From the NCBI GenBank assembly GCA_039679375.1, contig JBDKVA010000140.1:1-28611 (forward strand): 28,611 nt of DNA. Direction: 5' to 3'. Of the stretch, positions 1 through 8,471 are shown one piece after another. The notes beneath the pieces were generated by a model, which was not told where the DNA came from, searched no databases, and was given only the letters and a program-made list of their open reading frames with translations. Every line of letters starts with the position of its first letter. The first letter of the stretch is position 1. Origin of the DNA: JBDKVA01 sp039679375. GTDB lineage: Bacteria; Bacillota; Clostridia; Acetivibrionales; DTU013. A program made the position numbers and the translations under genes.

Positions 1-125
1 ACTTTGCCTGCGGCTTCCTTCAGATTCCGCCTCCCGACGGACACCCTTGCCGTTCAGCTAACACTTCCTACTACCAAGCGTGTAGCGGACTTTCACCGCC
101 GAGTTATTGCCCATGCCGGGCGCAC
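1..125 (-). mobile_element. Group IIC intron, 5' end only (cut by window edge)
   Basis: Read on the minus strand, the segment starts at position 125 with GTGCGCCCGGCATGGGC. It continues with GGTGAAAGTCC, a GTTAGC..AAGGGTGTCCG block and GGAATCTGAAGGAAGC, then leaves the window. This order matches, as I recall it, the 5' part of domain I of bacterial group IIC introns such as the Oceanobacillus iheyensis intron. The bases just before the intron are the T-rich tail of a hairpin terminator (134-165), which is the known insertion preference of class C introns. The catalytic domains V/VI and any reverse transcriptase lie outside the window, so activity cannot be judged. Intron identity and 5' boundary are seen in the sequence; subclass IIC rests on resemblance and insertion context. 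Confidence 0.85.
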
Positions 126-133
126 AACAAAAC

Positions 134-165
134 AAAAAGCAGGTGGTTTGGACCGCCTGCTTTTT
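134..165 (-). terminator. Terminator of the spore-protein gene, target of the group II intron
   Basis: Arms 134-147 and 152-165 form a stem of up to 14 bp around a 4-base loop, with GCAGG/CCTGC at its core and A/T runs outside. On the minus strand, the direction of the spore-protein gene ending at 185, the stem has one A-C mismatch and is followed by a T-rich tail (TTTTTGTTTTGTT) before the intron. In the plus direction the same pair is a G-U wobble followed by TTTTTGTTTTTT, so it may work both ways. Confidence 0.8.
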
Positions 166-184
166 GTTTTTTGCCTGTTAAACA

Positions 185-379
185 TTATTTCTTTTCAGGT
201 GGGTAATTGTTGCCGGTGTACGATTCAAATACCTTCTTAACAATATTTCCACCGATCTTACCTGCGTCTCTTGATGCGATATCTCCGTTATAACCCTGTT
301 TAAGATTAACGCCTACCTGAGTTGCTATTTCGTATTTCATCTTGTCAAATGAAGTCTTGTTCCTATTGTTGTTTGCCAT
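185..379 (-). CDS. Alpha/beta-type small acid-soluble spore protein
   Basis: This 64-residue protein belongs to the alpha/beta-type SASP family, which coats and protects DNA in dormant endospores and is later degraded by the germination protease GPR. The family signature is visible: an Asn-rich start, then DKMKYEIATQVGV (residues about 12-24), where the E-I bond corresponds to the GPR cleavage site, and a second conserved block DIASRDAGKIGGNIVKKV (about 33-50). Length is normal for the family. The start is supported by AGGAGGTGAT just upstream on the minus strand. The gene is followed by a hairpin terminator, so it looks monocistronic. SASP genes are usually transcribed in the forespore by sigma-G; I could not find a convincing sigma-G promoter in 380-480. 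The gene is direct evidence for a spore-forming host. Confidence 0.93.
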   Translation of the reverse strand: MANNNRNKTSFDKMKYEIATQVGVNLKQGYNGDIASRDAGKIGGNIVKKVFESYTGNNYPPEKK

Positions 380-480
380 TTAATCACCTCCTCAGTAAAT
401 ATTGTGTCAAAAATAATTCAGTTTATAACTTGAAAGATATGGCTCCTAAGATTGTCAAAAGTCTTTGCCATCCGCTCATG

Positions 481-1611
481 TCATGACGAGGACATGATGA
501 AGCTGACGATATCCTTTGCACTGTTCGGATTGCGGTATTTTATTTGAGCTCTTTTGATGTCCATCCATTTTTCAAAATTGTTTTGCATTAAATCATGTAT
601 GGCATCCTTCAGGAAGGCAGGGTTGGTACACACCATACCCAGTCCATGCTTTCCGGCAAAGGACGGGTTTCCTTCCTCCTGGCCGGGGAGCGCTCCTGTG
701 ATAATCATCGGTACGTTGCACATGACAGCTTCCATCATCGTATTCGGACTCGCGCGGGCAAACAGAATATCCATTTCCATCATCAGCTCCTGAATATTTT
801 CTGTAAATCCCATTATTTCTATTCTGTCAGGATATTTTCCGGCGAGCGTATGCTCAAGGCGTTTTTTGAGCAGTTTGTTCCTGCCGCAAATGATCTTTAA
901 TGTACAATTAAAATTTTTAAGAAGAATGCCTGCAATGCGGTTCATATTGCCGGAACCTTCACCACCGCTCATGATCATAAATTTCAGGGTGGAACCGGGA
1001 GGACGGATGGAGTCTGCACACCCGATTTCTATTGTACCGCCTGTATTGCACAGGTGCCGGGTAAAGCGCTGCCTGACCGGAAAGCCGAACACCTTTATAC
1101 GCTCCGGTGGTACTCCATGGTTCAGGCACGTTTCTTTTGCTTCTTCAGTCGGACAAATGGTGTAATCCGCCATTGGATTGCACCAAAGCGGGCTTATGGT
1201 CACAGGATCGGCCACTATGGCATATAACGGTATTTTTGTTCCCAATCCGGATAATATATTTGTTACAGATGCATTGTAATTCGGGTGTGTTGTAATGATC
1301 GCATCCGGCATAAATTCATGGAGCAGCCTTATAAAACGCTCCTGTATGGTTAATTCACTCAATTCAGTAATAATTGCAGGCCTTTTTTTTGTAATATCCC
1401 AGATAATCTTCCATGCATCTTTTGATGTACGTGTGATGGATCCGTACATTTTTCCAGCCTTAAGGCCCAGTCTTCCGCCTAATGAAAATCCGTCGACAAC
1501 CTTCACATGGGCATCGGGATAATATGCGAACTGCTCCAGCAGCGAGTCTGCAATACTCTTATGACCGTAACCTGTTACATTTGAGGATAGTATCAGTATA
1601 TTTCCGTACAT
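481..1611 (-). CDS. UgtP/MGDG-synthase-type diacylglycerol glycosyltransferase (GT28)
   Basis: The 376-residue protein resembles processive 1,2-diacylglycerol glucosyltransferases and MGDG synthases, which add sugar from UDP-glucose or UDP-galactose to diacylglycerol at the inner membrane face, giving glycolipids or lipoteichoic-acid anchors. The N-terminal ILILSSNVTGYGHKSIADSL carries the G-x-GH-x-S-x-A motif of the MGDG_synth domain. The C-terminal half has the GT-B donor-site pattern: MSGGEGSGN, then RASPNTMMEAV and PGQEEGN. I place the start at the ATG at 1609-1611 because AGAGGG lies 8 nt upstream and the protein then begins right at the glycosyltransferase fold. An upstream in-frame ATG at 1722 would add 37 residues without family character and lacks a good ribosome binding site. 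Divergent from the carboxypeptidase at 1812. Family is secure; the exact acceptor and sugar are not. Confidence 0.85.
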   Translation of the reverse strand: MYGNILILSSNVTGYGHKSIADSLLEQFAYYPDAHVKVVDGFSLGGRLGLKAGKMYGSITRTSKDAWKIIWDITKKRPAIITELSELTIQERFIRLLHEFMPDAIITTHPNYNASVTNILSGLGTKIPLYAIVADPVTISPLWCNPMADYTICPTEEAKETCLNHGVPPERIKVFGFPVRQRFTRHLCNTGGTIEIGCADSIRPPGSTLKFMIMSGGEGSGNMNRIAGILLKNFNCTLKIICGRNKLLKKRLEHTLAGKYPDRIEIMGFTENIQELMMEMDILFARASPNTMMEAVMCNVPMIITGALPGQEEGNPSFAGKHGLGMVCTNPAFLKDAIHDLMQNNFEKWMDIKRAQIKYRNPNSAKDIVSFIMSSS

Positions 1612-1754
1612 GGGTTCAGCCCTCTTATAATGTCCTATATTTGCATATTTATATATTTTACATTTTCTTTGCGTTTTATCACTTATAGGAGTATCAGAGC
1701 AAACTCCTATGATTGGATGCATATGACATGATTCTAAATTTTTCCTGCATGATA

Positions 1755-1783
1755 TTCACATGAATAAAATAAGATTATTATAA
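1755..1783 (+). promoter_or_regulatory. Possible promoter of the carboxypeptidase gene
   Basis: TTCACA (1755-1760), 17 bases, then TTATAA (1778-1783), in the correct direction and about 30 bases before the coding start. The hexamers are only moderate matches. A forespore sigma factor, common for DacF-type genes, cannot be excluded. Confidence 0.35.
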
Positions 1784-1811
1784 CAAGGCAGAGAGGGTAA
1801 TACTTAACCAC

Positions 1812-3014
1812 ATGATGAAAATAAAAAGCATTTTAATAATTCTTGCACTCCTGGTTTTATCTCTGGCACAGCCTGCTTTTGCAGATGATGAGATGGAAAC
1901 CAAATCAAATATGCCTGTGATTTCGGAAAAAGCCGTCGCGGGCAAGAAAGCACCGGTGATCAATGCACTGGCAGCTATTGTGATCGAGGTCTCCAGCGGG
2001 CGCGTTCTTTATGCGAAAAATGCTGCTGTCAAGCGCTCCATAGCCAGCACAACCAAAATTATGACTGCGGTCGTCGCACTGGAAAACGGCAAGTTGGAGG
2101 ACGAGGTTACCATCAGTAAAAAAGCTGCCGGTATCGGTGGATCCACTATCGGACTCAGGACAGGCCAGAAGTTTACGCTGAAGGAATTGCTCTATGCGAT
2201 GCTGATGAGCTCTGCCAATGATGCAGCCGTTGCTGTGGCAGAGCATATCGGGGGGACAGTTGAAGGCTTTGCTAAAATGATGAATAGAAAGGCGGAGTCG
2301 CTGGGTGCTTCGGATTCTAACTTTATAACGCCACATGGCCTGGATGCCGCCAACCAGTATTCAACAGCCTATGATGTGGCAATTATTACAAGATGCGCAC
2401 TGAAAAATCCGGTTTTTGCCGAGATCGTTTCCACAACCAGTTCCTCTATACCAGGATATGGCCTTTATAATACAAATGAACTGTTAGGGGCCTATCCAGG
2501 TGTGGACGGCGTAAAAACAGGCTACACAGGGCAGGCGGGTCGATGCCTTGTTACGACTATTCAAAAGGATGGGATGCGCGTCATCACAGTTGTGCTGGGC
2601 TCTCCTACACGGACGGCTAGGGCGAATGCAAGCAGGGATTTGATGAATTATACTTTTGAGAATTTCAAAATGCACAGGCTTTTAAATGCAGGTGATATTT
2701 ATGCAAACGTACCTGTGTTAAGAGGTATCCACGAAATTGCGGCCTTAAAAGTGGCGCAGAATGTTGAAATTCCTCTAAGCGATGCGGAACTGGTGTCGAT
2801 GGAGGTTAAAAAGAGCATTCCGGATATTTTGAATGCACCGGTCTATGCCGGCACTGATACGGGGTATGTCGAATATGCCGTAAATGGTGAAGTGCTGGCA
2901 CAAAGTATGCTGACTATTAGTGAGGATGTACGCAGAAAGACGTTCCTTGACTATTTGCAGTTTGTGTTGAATTCATGGGCAAAAATGATGCGCGAAGGGA
3001 TATTTGCCGGATAG
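1812..3014 (+). CDS. D-alanyl-D-alanine carboxypeptidase (DacF/PBP5-like)
   Basis: The 400-residue secreted low-molecular-weight penicillin-binding protein trims the terminal D-Ala from peptidoglycan pentapeptides, limiting cross-linking. An N-terminal signal peptide (residues 1-24, ending PAFA) exports it. All three active-site motifs are present in order: S79-T-T-K82 with the nucleophilic serine, S134-A-N136, and K235-T-G237. A smaller C-terminal beta domain (about 280-370) matches the PBP5 C-terminal region, and a final segment (about 375-395) could be the amphipathic membrane anchor. The start is one of two adjacent ATGs; GAGAGGG lies 14 nt upstream, which is rather far. The sporulating context makes a DacF-like role in spore cortex or vegetative wall maturation reasonable, but DacA, DacB and DacF cannot be separated here. 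Divergent from the glycosyltransferase gene. Confidence 0.92.
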   Translation: MMKIKSILIILALLVLSLAQPAFADDEMETKSNMPVISEKAVAGKKAPVINALAAIVIEVSSGRVLYAKNAAVKRSIASTTKIMTAVVALENGKLEDEVTISKKAAGIGGSTIGLRTGQKFTLKELLYAMLMSSANDAAVAVAEHIGGTVEGFAKMMNRKAESLGASDSNFITPHGLDAANQYSTAYDVAIITRCALKNPVFAEIVSTTSSSIPGYGLYNTNELLGAYPGVDGVKTGYTGQAGRCLVTTIQKDGMRVITVVLGSPTRTARANASRDLMNYTFENFKMHRLLNAGDIYANVPVLRGIHEIAALKVAQNVEIPLSDAELVSMEVKKSIPDILNAPVYAGTDTGYVEYAVNGEVLAQSMLTISEDVRRKTFLDYLQFVLNSWAKMMREGIFAG

Positions 3015-3095
3015 GTATGGTGCACAATCGTATTTGCAGGCGCAACAGGGGATGCAGGCATTATACATATATTGCCGGGTATTGTGTGCAATTCA

Positions 3096-3124
3096 TTGAA
3101 TATGCAGGGTGCGTCGGGTATAAT
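3096..3124 (+). promoter_or_regulatory. Sigma-A-type promoter of the radical SAM gene
   Basis: TTGAAT (3096-3101), exactly 17 bases, TATAAT (3119-3124). It stands about 24 bases before the start codon at 3148, so the leader would be short. No terminator is visible after the carboxypeptidase gene. Confidence 0.65.
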
Positions 3125-3147
3125 AGGAAACGGGGCACAAGAATTTA

Positions 3148-5082
3148 ATGAAAACGTTGATTATAGCACTCAATTCAAAATATATACACTCCGCACTTGC
3201 GCCATGGTACCTGAAGGCTGCCTGCGATACGGAGTGCGGAGAGGTTCGTGTCACGGAGCATACTGTCAATGAAACGTATGACGAAATATTGCCCTCCATC
3301 TATCTGCACAAGCCTGATATTGCAGCATTCTCATGCTACATTTGGAATATATCGCATGTGTTGAAGCTGGCTGCAAGCCTAAAAAAATTATTGCCCGGTA
3401 TAGTGATCATACTCGGCGGACCTGAGATTTCCTATGATGCAGGCGGCATCCTGAAGGAGCATGCCTGCATTGACTATGTGCTGGCCGGCGAAGGTGAATG
3501 CTCTTTTCCCGGACTTATAAAATATATTAATACGGCAGGCGGTATCATAGAGAACGGAGCCGGAGCTGTTAAAACCGATATGAAAATGCATGGGGATACA
3601 GCGGGTAATATCGTTCCGGAACATATTGACGGGCTTGCTTACAGAAAAAATGATACACAGATGCCGGGTATAAGCTCAAAAGCAGATATCATAACCAATG
3701 CTCCGGCGCTGGTGGAAGTACTGGACAACATTCCATCGCCCTATACCGATGAAATGATATCCTCTTTGAAAAACAAGATCGTCTATTTTGAAGCTTCGCG
3801 CGGCTGCCCCTTTTCATGCAGCTATTGCCTTTCATCCGCTTCGGATGGCGTGAGGTCCTTCTCGCTTGATAGAGTGTTTGCCGACTTGGACAAGCTGGTG
3901 GCAGCGGGAGTGAAGCAGATCAAATTTGTAGACAGGACATTCAATTGCAATAAAAAAAGAGCGGCTGCTATCATCCGTCATATTCTGGAGTTGGACAGGC
4001 AGGCTTTGACGGGCTGTAATGGCGGCAGCACCGGGAATGGCAATTACTCTGGGCCAAGCTGCAATTTTCACTTTGAGGTAGGAGCCGACCTGTTTGACGA
4101 AGAAATGCTTCAGCTTATGGAAAGCGCGCCAAAGGGGCTGTTCCAGATCGAAGCAGGAGTGCAGACAACAAATGAAGCCGCCCTGGCAGCTGTGTGCAGA
4201 AAGACAAATACCGGGAAACTGCTTTCGAACCTAACCAGGCTGAAAAAAAGCGGAGTCATCCATATCCATGCTGATTTGATAGCAGGCTTGCCCAATGAGG
4301 ATTACACATCGTTTGGTAAATCCTTCGATATGCTTTATGCATCCGGGCCGCATCAGCTGCAGCTTGGGTTCCTGAAATTCCTGAAGGGTACGGGAATGAG
4401 GGACGGCGCCTTATACGACGGATACAAGTTCAATGATTTTCCTCCTTATGAAATCCTTTCGGGGCGCTCAGTCAGCTATGATGAACTGATTGTCCTGAAA
4501 GGCGTGGCTGAGCTGGTGGAGCGATATTATAACAGTGGAAGGTTTATTTTTTCACTGGAATATATGATTAAAAATTGCTTTGGATCTCCGTTCCGTTTTT
4601 TCGAAAACTTTTATTTCTTCCATAAGAAGAATGGATATATGGAGCTTCATGCCGGCGTGAAAGAGCTTTTTTCCATTTTTAACGAATACGCTGCGAAAAG
4701 CTTGTATAATAACGCTTTAGCTGAATTCCGGGAACTGCTGAGACTTGACTTTCTTGCCTCGGATCCATCAGGCACATTGCCGGATTTTTTAGAAAAACGT
4801 AACGAAACGGGTTTCAATGACCGATGTTTTAATTTCCTGAAGAGTACAAAGCATATAATGCAAATCATACCCGAAGCCTCCTGCATGACTGCCAAGCAGC
4901 TATTCAAAAAGGTTCATTTTGAGCGATTCAGGCTTGATTTTGCCAAACCGGGTGGCGGCATTCCAACCGGAATTAACGTACCTTCCGGTTATGCACCCGA
5001 ACGCGAAACCATCCTTATGTTCAACTACATTGCGCGCGATAAAGTTACGGGAAGATATCCTTTTTATATTGTAAAATTATAG
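3148..5082 (+). CDS. Radical SAM protein with B12-binding-like N-terminal domain (DUF4080 type)
   Basis: The 644-residue protein has a Rossmann-like N-terminal domain (about 1-130, with LILGGPEISY-like and AGEGE blocks) of the kind that binds cobalamin in many radical SAM enzymes. A radical SAM core follows, with C220-x3-C224-x2-C227 in RGCPFSCSYC, which binds the 4Fe-4S cluster used to cleave S-adenosylmethionine. Further core motifs are visible, such as KFVDRTFN and FQIEAGVQT. The C-terminal third (about 430-640) resembles DUF4080. The classical D-x-H-x-x-G cobalamin motif is not seen, so cobalamin binding is uncertain. The substrate of this family is unknown to me. A purine-rich GGGG lies 12 nt before the ATG. 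The stop codon overlaps the start of repeat element A (5080-5182). Preceded by its own promoter, so probably a single-gene unit. Confidence 0.87.
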   Translation: MKTLIIALNSKYIHSALAPWYLKAACDTECGEVRVTEHTVNETYDEILPSIYLHKPDIAAFSCYIWNISHVLKLAASLKKLLPGIVIILGGPEISYDAGGILKEHACIDYVLAGEGECSFPGLIKYINTAGGIIENGAGAVKTDMKMHGDTAGNIVPEHIDGLAYRKNDTQMPGISSKADIITNAPALVEVLDNIPSPYTDEMISSLKNKIVYFEASRGCPFSCSYCLSSASDGVRSFSLDRVFADLDKLVAAGVKQIKFVDRTFNCNKKRAAAIIRHILELDRQALTGCNGGSTGNGNYSGPSCNFHFEVGADLFDEEMLQLMESAPKGLFQIEAGVQTTNEAALAAVCRKTNTGKLLSNLTRLKKSGVIHIHADLIAGLPNEDYTSFGKSFDMLYASGPHQLQLGFLKFLKGTGMRDGALYDGYKFNDFPPYEILSGRSVSYDELIVLKGVAELVERYYNSGRFIFSLEYMIKNCFGSPFRFFENFYFFHKKNGYMELHAGVKELFSIFNEYAAKSLYNNALAEFRELLRLDFLASDPSGTLPDFLEKRNETGFNDRCFNFLKSTKHIMQIIPEASCMTAKQLFKKVHFERFRLDFAKPGGGIPTGINVPSGYAPERETILMFNYIARDKVTGRYPFYIVKL

Positions 5083-5182
5083 TAACATATTACCGCGAAA
5101 TTGCTATAAAAAACAAGAAAATAGTTGCACATTCGCGGCAATATGTACATTCGTTGGGTTGTGGGCGGTAGCCCACATTAGT
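5080..5182 (-). repeat. Two-hairpin dispersed element, copy A
   Basis: About 103 bases, nearly identical (three substitutions and one single-base indel) to the reverse complement of 13414-13515. It contains a 14-bp stem (5086-5099 with 5132-5145, core CCGCGAA/TTCGCGG) enclosing an A-rich loop of 32 bases. A short hairpin TGTGGGC-GGTA-GCCCACA follows (5160-5177). One long-stem pair is A-C when read on the plus strand but G-U on the minus strand, so if it is an RNA the minus strand folds better. It begins on the TAG stop of the radical SAM gene. TAGT occurs at both ends. Strand is assigned from that folding argument. Confidence 0.9.
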
Positions 5183-5214
5183 ATCTATACTATAAAAAAT
5201 ATCTTATTTTCCTC

Positions 5215-5243
5215 TTCACATTTACCAAAATATGGTGTATTAT
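5215..5243 (+). promoter_or_regulatory. Promoter of the TadE/DUF5702 cassette
   Basis: TTCACA (5215-5220), 17 bases, TATTAT (5238-5243), placed about 60 bases before the first pseudopilin-like gene and right after the repeat element. The surrounding sequence is AT-rich. No other credible start signal is seen between 5183 and 5304. Confidence 0.5.
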
Positions 5244-5304
5244 TATAATTACGTGTTAAATTATGTAAAATTTGACCCAATATAGTAAATCGGTGGTGCA
5301 GTAT

Positions 5305-5961
5305 ATGCGTTTTACCGTCGAAGACAGTAAAAACAGGGGAAGCATTACAGTTGAGGCATCCATTGTCGTACCTGTTATTATACTCAGCATTTCAGCTGTA
5401 ATATATATCGGCCTGCTGCTTTATCAAAGAGCCCTTGTTCAGTCCGCTGCCGATATGGCGGCTGAAGCCGGAGCGGATATATGGGCTTTGGAAGCCGGTG
5501 AAATCGGCACAGGCAAGCCCGATGCAAAGAGTTTTGAGAAAAACAGGTTATATCGAAGAATTTATGATACTGATAAAGGAACAAAGCTGGAACACATTGA
5601 AGAGTATGCGGCGAAAATGGCATCACGAGGCGAGTTGCTGCACCCGGTAGAAACTGTTGCCGAGGTTGTTATAAAAGATTATATCGTATGCAGGAAGCTG
5701 GAGGTCAGACTTACAAAACAGTACAGTGTACCGCTTGGTAATTTCATGAAGCTGTTTGGAGGGAGCGGGATGATAGAAATAAGCGTAAAGGCTGCGTCAT
5801 CAATCGATGAACCTGTTGAGCTTATGCGTACTACGGATTTCATACTGGATATGGAAAGGAAGCTGGAGAATAAATATCCCGGGATCAAAAACCTTGGTGA
5901 AAAAACCAGAAATGCAATGAGCAGTTTAAAGGAAAAGCTGGATGGTTTTTTGGATGAATAA
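5305..5961 (+). CDS. TadE-like pseudopilin protein
   Basis: A 218-residue protein with the layout of TadE-like components of Tad/Flp pilus systems. A short basic or polar leader is followed by G12-SITVE17, where Glu is at +5 after Gly as in substrates of prepilin peptidases. Then comes one hydrophobic span (about 19-42) and a long outer domain. ALVQSAADMAAEAGA just after the span is typical of TadE/TadG proteins. The ATG at 5305 is chosen because GGTGG lies about 9 nt upstream; a TTG at 5272 would add 11 residues without a visible ribosome binding site. First gene of a three-gene cassette. None of the Tad ATPase or platform genes (tadA, tadB, tadC) is in the window, so the role in a pilus or other envelope structure is inferred from the family alone. 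Confidence 0.75.
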   Translation: MRFTVEDSKNRGSITVEASIVVPVIILSISAVIYIGLLLYQRALVQSAADMAAEAGADIWALEAGEIGTGKPDAKSFEKNRLYRRIYDTDKGTKLEHIEEYAAKMASRGELLHPVETVAEVVIKDYIVCRKLEVRLTKQYSVPLGNFMKLFGGSGMIEISVKAASSIDEPVELMRTTDFILDMERKLENKYPGIKNLGEKTRNAMSSLKEKLDGFLDE

Positions 5962-6045
5962 GCAATATAAATGGTGCAGCTTATGCATCGCGGTTCGTAT
6001 GTCCGGCTGATGGAAGTGCATATGTGCTGCTGATGGAGAGGTCGG

Positions 6046-8445
6046 ATGATGAGGAGGTCGCGCTTGAGGAGAGATTCAGGACAGATTACTGTATTTGCGG
6101 CAATTATTCTGCCTGCTGTTTTGATACTTGCCGGAATTCTTGTTGATATTTCAAGAATCAATGCCGGACGTGCCATTGTGCAAAGAGCGGCGGATACTGC
6201 TGCAAAATCCTTGCTGGCCGGGTATGGAAGCAGGTTAAAAGAGGATTATGGTATTTTTGCAATACCCTCTGCAGACAATGCCGACCTGCAGGACCGTTAT
6301 GAAGAATACCTGGCCGGCAGCCTTTCCATACCTTCCGGTGAGGATTATTACAAGGGAAGTACGGATCTGTTTGGTTTTAGAATAGAGAAGATCAGCATAA
6401 CACCCATATATAATTTAAGCGAAAACAATGTGACGAAAAAGCAGATTCTGGAATATATGAAGTACAGAGCGCCGGAAGCGCTTGTAGAAGGGTTCATGGA
6501 GCGACTCTCAGCCGTAAAGGATGTTGGAATAATGTCCCAGGCATACAAGAAAAAAGTAGGGGTCGATAAATTGCTGGACAGCATGGACAAATCCCAGCAG
6601 AGCCTGAAGAAGAATGTAGACGGATCGGGAAAAACCGGCGACAAATATATCAATGGATTTAACCTGGGTGGGACGTGGGAAGCAGCTTTCAACAGTTTCA
6701 ACACTCTTTCGCAAGACCTTGCTTCTATAAAAAGCCGACTGGATTCGCTGGATGGCAGCATCGCAGAAACGGAAGCGCCTAAGCAGCAAATGGGAAAGGA
6801 TATGGGGAGTGTGGAAAAGGATGCCGAGGAGAAGCTGAGAAGGTTAGGCAGGGAAAGGTCTGACCTTGCGCAGAGCTATTCTGATACAGGCAGCCGATTG
6901 GACCAGCTGTGGGATGAAATCAGGAATTCTATGACATCCGATTATATAAAAGCAAATGAGAATGCTGCTAAGGAAATCGAAAAAATAGCGGAAAAGGGCA
7001 GAAAGACACAAGAAGCCATTGCAAACCTGGAGAAGTACCTGGGGGATAATTTTAACAGCGGTGACGGCACTTTTTCCAGGGACTTTAAGGAGCAGACACA
7101 GAAAGAACTTGAGGAACTCAAAAAGCTCATCCTGGATGGCCGCAGAGCGGAAGATATGCTAAATGATGTTGGCGCCAACAGTTTGCTTTTAAAAAGTATC
7201 ATACAAAAACTTGACGAAGCAGCAATGAGTCAAAGTGGAAATGTGTCATCAGCCGGCTTGCCGTCTGAAATTCTTGACATGGCAAGAACTTACTCCGCGA
7301 TTCTTTATGATTACTCTAAGCCTGAAAAGGGAAATAAGACTGATGACCCAAGAAGCGGAAAGGCTGACGCTGTAAAGGAGTTCATATCGGAAAAAATATT
7401 GAAGGATGTGAATTATAAAACAGAAGGGATCGATGAAAAAGACCTTCCTTCCCATACCAAAGTCAAAACGGAAAGCTTTGACCGGGAGGATGCAAATTTT
7501 ATACCAGAGCGGTATAGTGAGGGGGGAATTGCGGGAGGAAACCCTTCTGAGGCAGTATACGGGGGAAATCTTCAAAATATCGGAGATGAAGCGGATTTCT
7601 ATGATGAAGAAGGGATGTTCCAGGAAAACGCACTGGGTTTTATCTCGGAAATAGGCAGGATCGCGGCAGGCGAGGCTTCTACATTAAGGGATAATATCTA
7701 TTTGAACGAGTACATCATGGGTACCTTTAAAAATACCGTCCCGGCTGTAATCAAGGGGATGGAATCTGTCAAGGATACAAACCTGCATGGTATTGAAAAG
7801 GATAGGCTTCAGACCTTTTATGACAGCGAAGTGGAATATGTACTGCATGGAAATGCTTCCCAGAAGCTCAATAATATTATGACAAAGAGTGAACTGCTGC
7901 TTGTGCGGTTTGGACTTAATACACTCCACGTTTACACGGACGGCAGAAAGAAAGCCATGGCAACAGGCATTGCTACGGCTGTAGCAGGCTGGTGGACGGG
8001 AGGAGCGGGTATACCGGTCATCTCTAATCTGATTATGTGCGGCTGGGGTATGGGGGAAGCGGTCGCCGACGTAATGGATCTGATGGAAGGCAAATCCGTA
8101 CCGATTTACAAGCTGCCGGGCGACTGGAAGCTTGAAATGGGACTTCCTGCAGTGGCAGGACCCAAAACCGACAAAAGGCTATACTTTAATTATCATGACT
8201 ATCTCAGACTGTTTTTACTGACCATGGATGAAAATAAGAAGCTAGACAGGGTGGAAGACCTGATACAGCTTAATATGGGAAAATTGAAGGAGGGCTTCAG
8301 AATGTCTGGCTTCAACACGTTTGTCCGCGTTGAAGCAGAAGTTTCCATGAAATATTTATTTATCACCCAACCTTTTGTACAAAGGAAAATGAAAACAAAG
8401 GATGGCAGATATGTGTTTAAGGTGCTGGTTTATGAGGGTTATTGA
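6046..8445 (+). CDS. Large DUF5702/TadG-like secreted envelope protein
   Basis: A 799-residue protein that starts with basic residues, then SGQITVFAAIILPAVL and a single hydrophobic span (about 14-36). NAGRAIVQRAADTAAKSLLAGYGS follows, the arrangement of TadG/DUF5702 proteins found beside TadE genes in Clostridia. The +5 position after the likely cleavage glycine is Phe, unlike the Glu of its two neighbours. Residues about 180-400 are rich in charged heptad-like sequence and should form long helices or coiled coil. A Gly-rich hydrophobic stretch near 645-670 (AGWWTGGAGIPVISNLIMCGWGMG) may re-enter the membrane. GGAGAGG stands just upstream of the ATG pair at 6046/6049. It overlaps or abuts the next gene, so the two are co-expressed. 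The biochemical role is unknown. Confidence 0.72.
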   Translation: MMRRSRLRRDSGQITVFAAIILPAVLILAGILVDISRINAGRAIVQRAADTAAKSLLAGYGSRLKEDYGIFAIPSADNADLQDRYEEYLAGSLSIPSGEDYYKGSTDLFGFRIEKISITPIYNLSENNVTKKQILEYMKYRAPEALVEGFMERLSAVKDVGIMSQAYKKKVGVDKLLDSMDKSQQSLKKNVDGSGKTGDKYINGFNLGGTWEAAFNSFNTLSQDLASIKSRLDSLDGSIAETEAPKQQMGKDMGSVEKDAEEKLRRLGRERSDLAQSYSDTGSRLDQLWDEIRNSMTSDYIKANENAAKEIEKIAEKGRKTQEAIANLEKYLGDNFNSGDGTFSRDFKEQTQKELEELKKLILDGRRAEDMLNDVGANSLLLKSIIQKLDEAAMSQSGNVSSAGLPSEILDMARTYSAILYDYSKPEKGNKTDDPRSGKADAVKEFISEKILKDVNYKTEGIDEKDLPSHTKVKTESFDREDANFIPERYSEGGIAGGNPSEAVYGGNLQNIGDEADFYDEEGMFQENALGFISEIGRIAAGEASTLRDNIYLNEYIMGTFKNTVPAVIKGMESVKDTNLHGIEKDRLQTFYDSEVEYVLHGNASQKLNNIMTKSELLLVRFGLNTLHVYTDGRKKAMATGIATAVAGWWTGGAGIPVISNLIMCGWGMGEAVADVMDLMEGKSVPIYKLPGDWKLEMGLPAVAGPKTDKRLYFNYHDYLRLFLLTMDENKKLDRVEDLIQLNMGKLKEGFRMSGFNTFVRVEAEVSMKYLFITQPFVQRKMKTKDGRYVFKVLVYEGY

Positions 8446-8471
8446 AGCCATTGCCGGTGGGTAAGATCATA

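Noticed and set aside
1685..1710. Inverted repeat ATAGGAGT/ACTCCTAT resembling the outer stem of the leader hairpin at 15717-15767
   Set aside because: Only seven or eight bases are shared, the loops differ, and no wider similarity exists. It is probably a chance likeness, perhaps a small operator between the divergent genes.
1905..2336. 143-residue open frame antisense to the carboxypeptidase gene
   Set aside because: No family resemblance; it overlaps a fully supported gene with all active-site motifs.
5167..5175. GTAG within the short hairpin of the dispersed element, as in REP sequences of RAYT transposases
   Set aside because: In REPs the GTAG precedes the hairpin foot; here it lies in the loop and first stem bases. 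No RAYT gene is present.
5963..6045. Short frame between the first two Tad-type genes (starting ATGGTGCAGCTTATG)
   Set aside because: No ribosome binding site, about 20 codons, and no conserved character; treated as a spacer.
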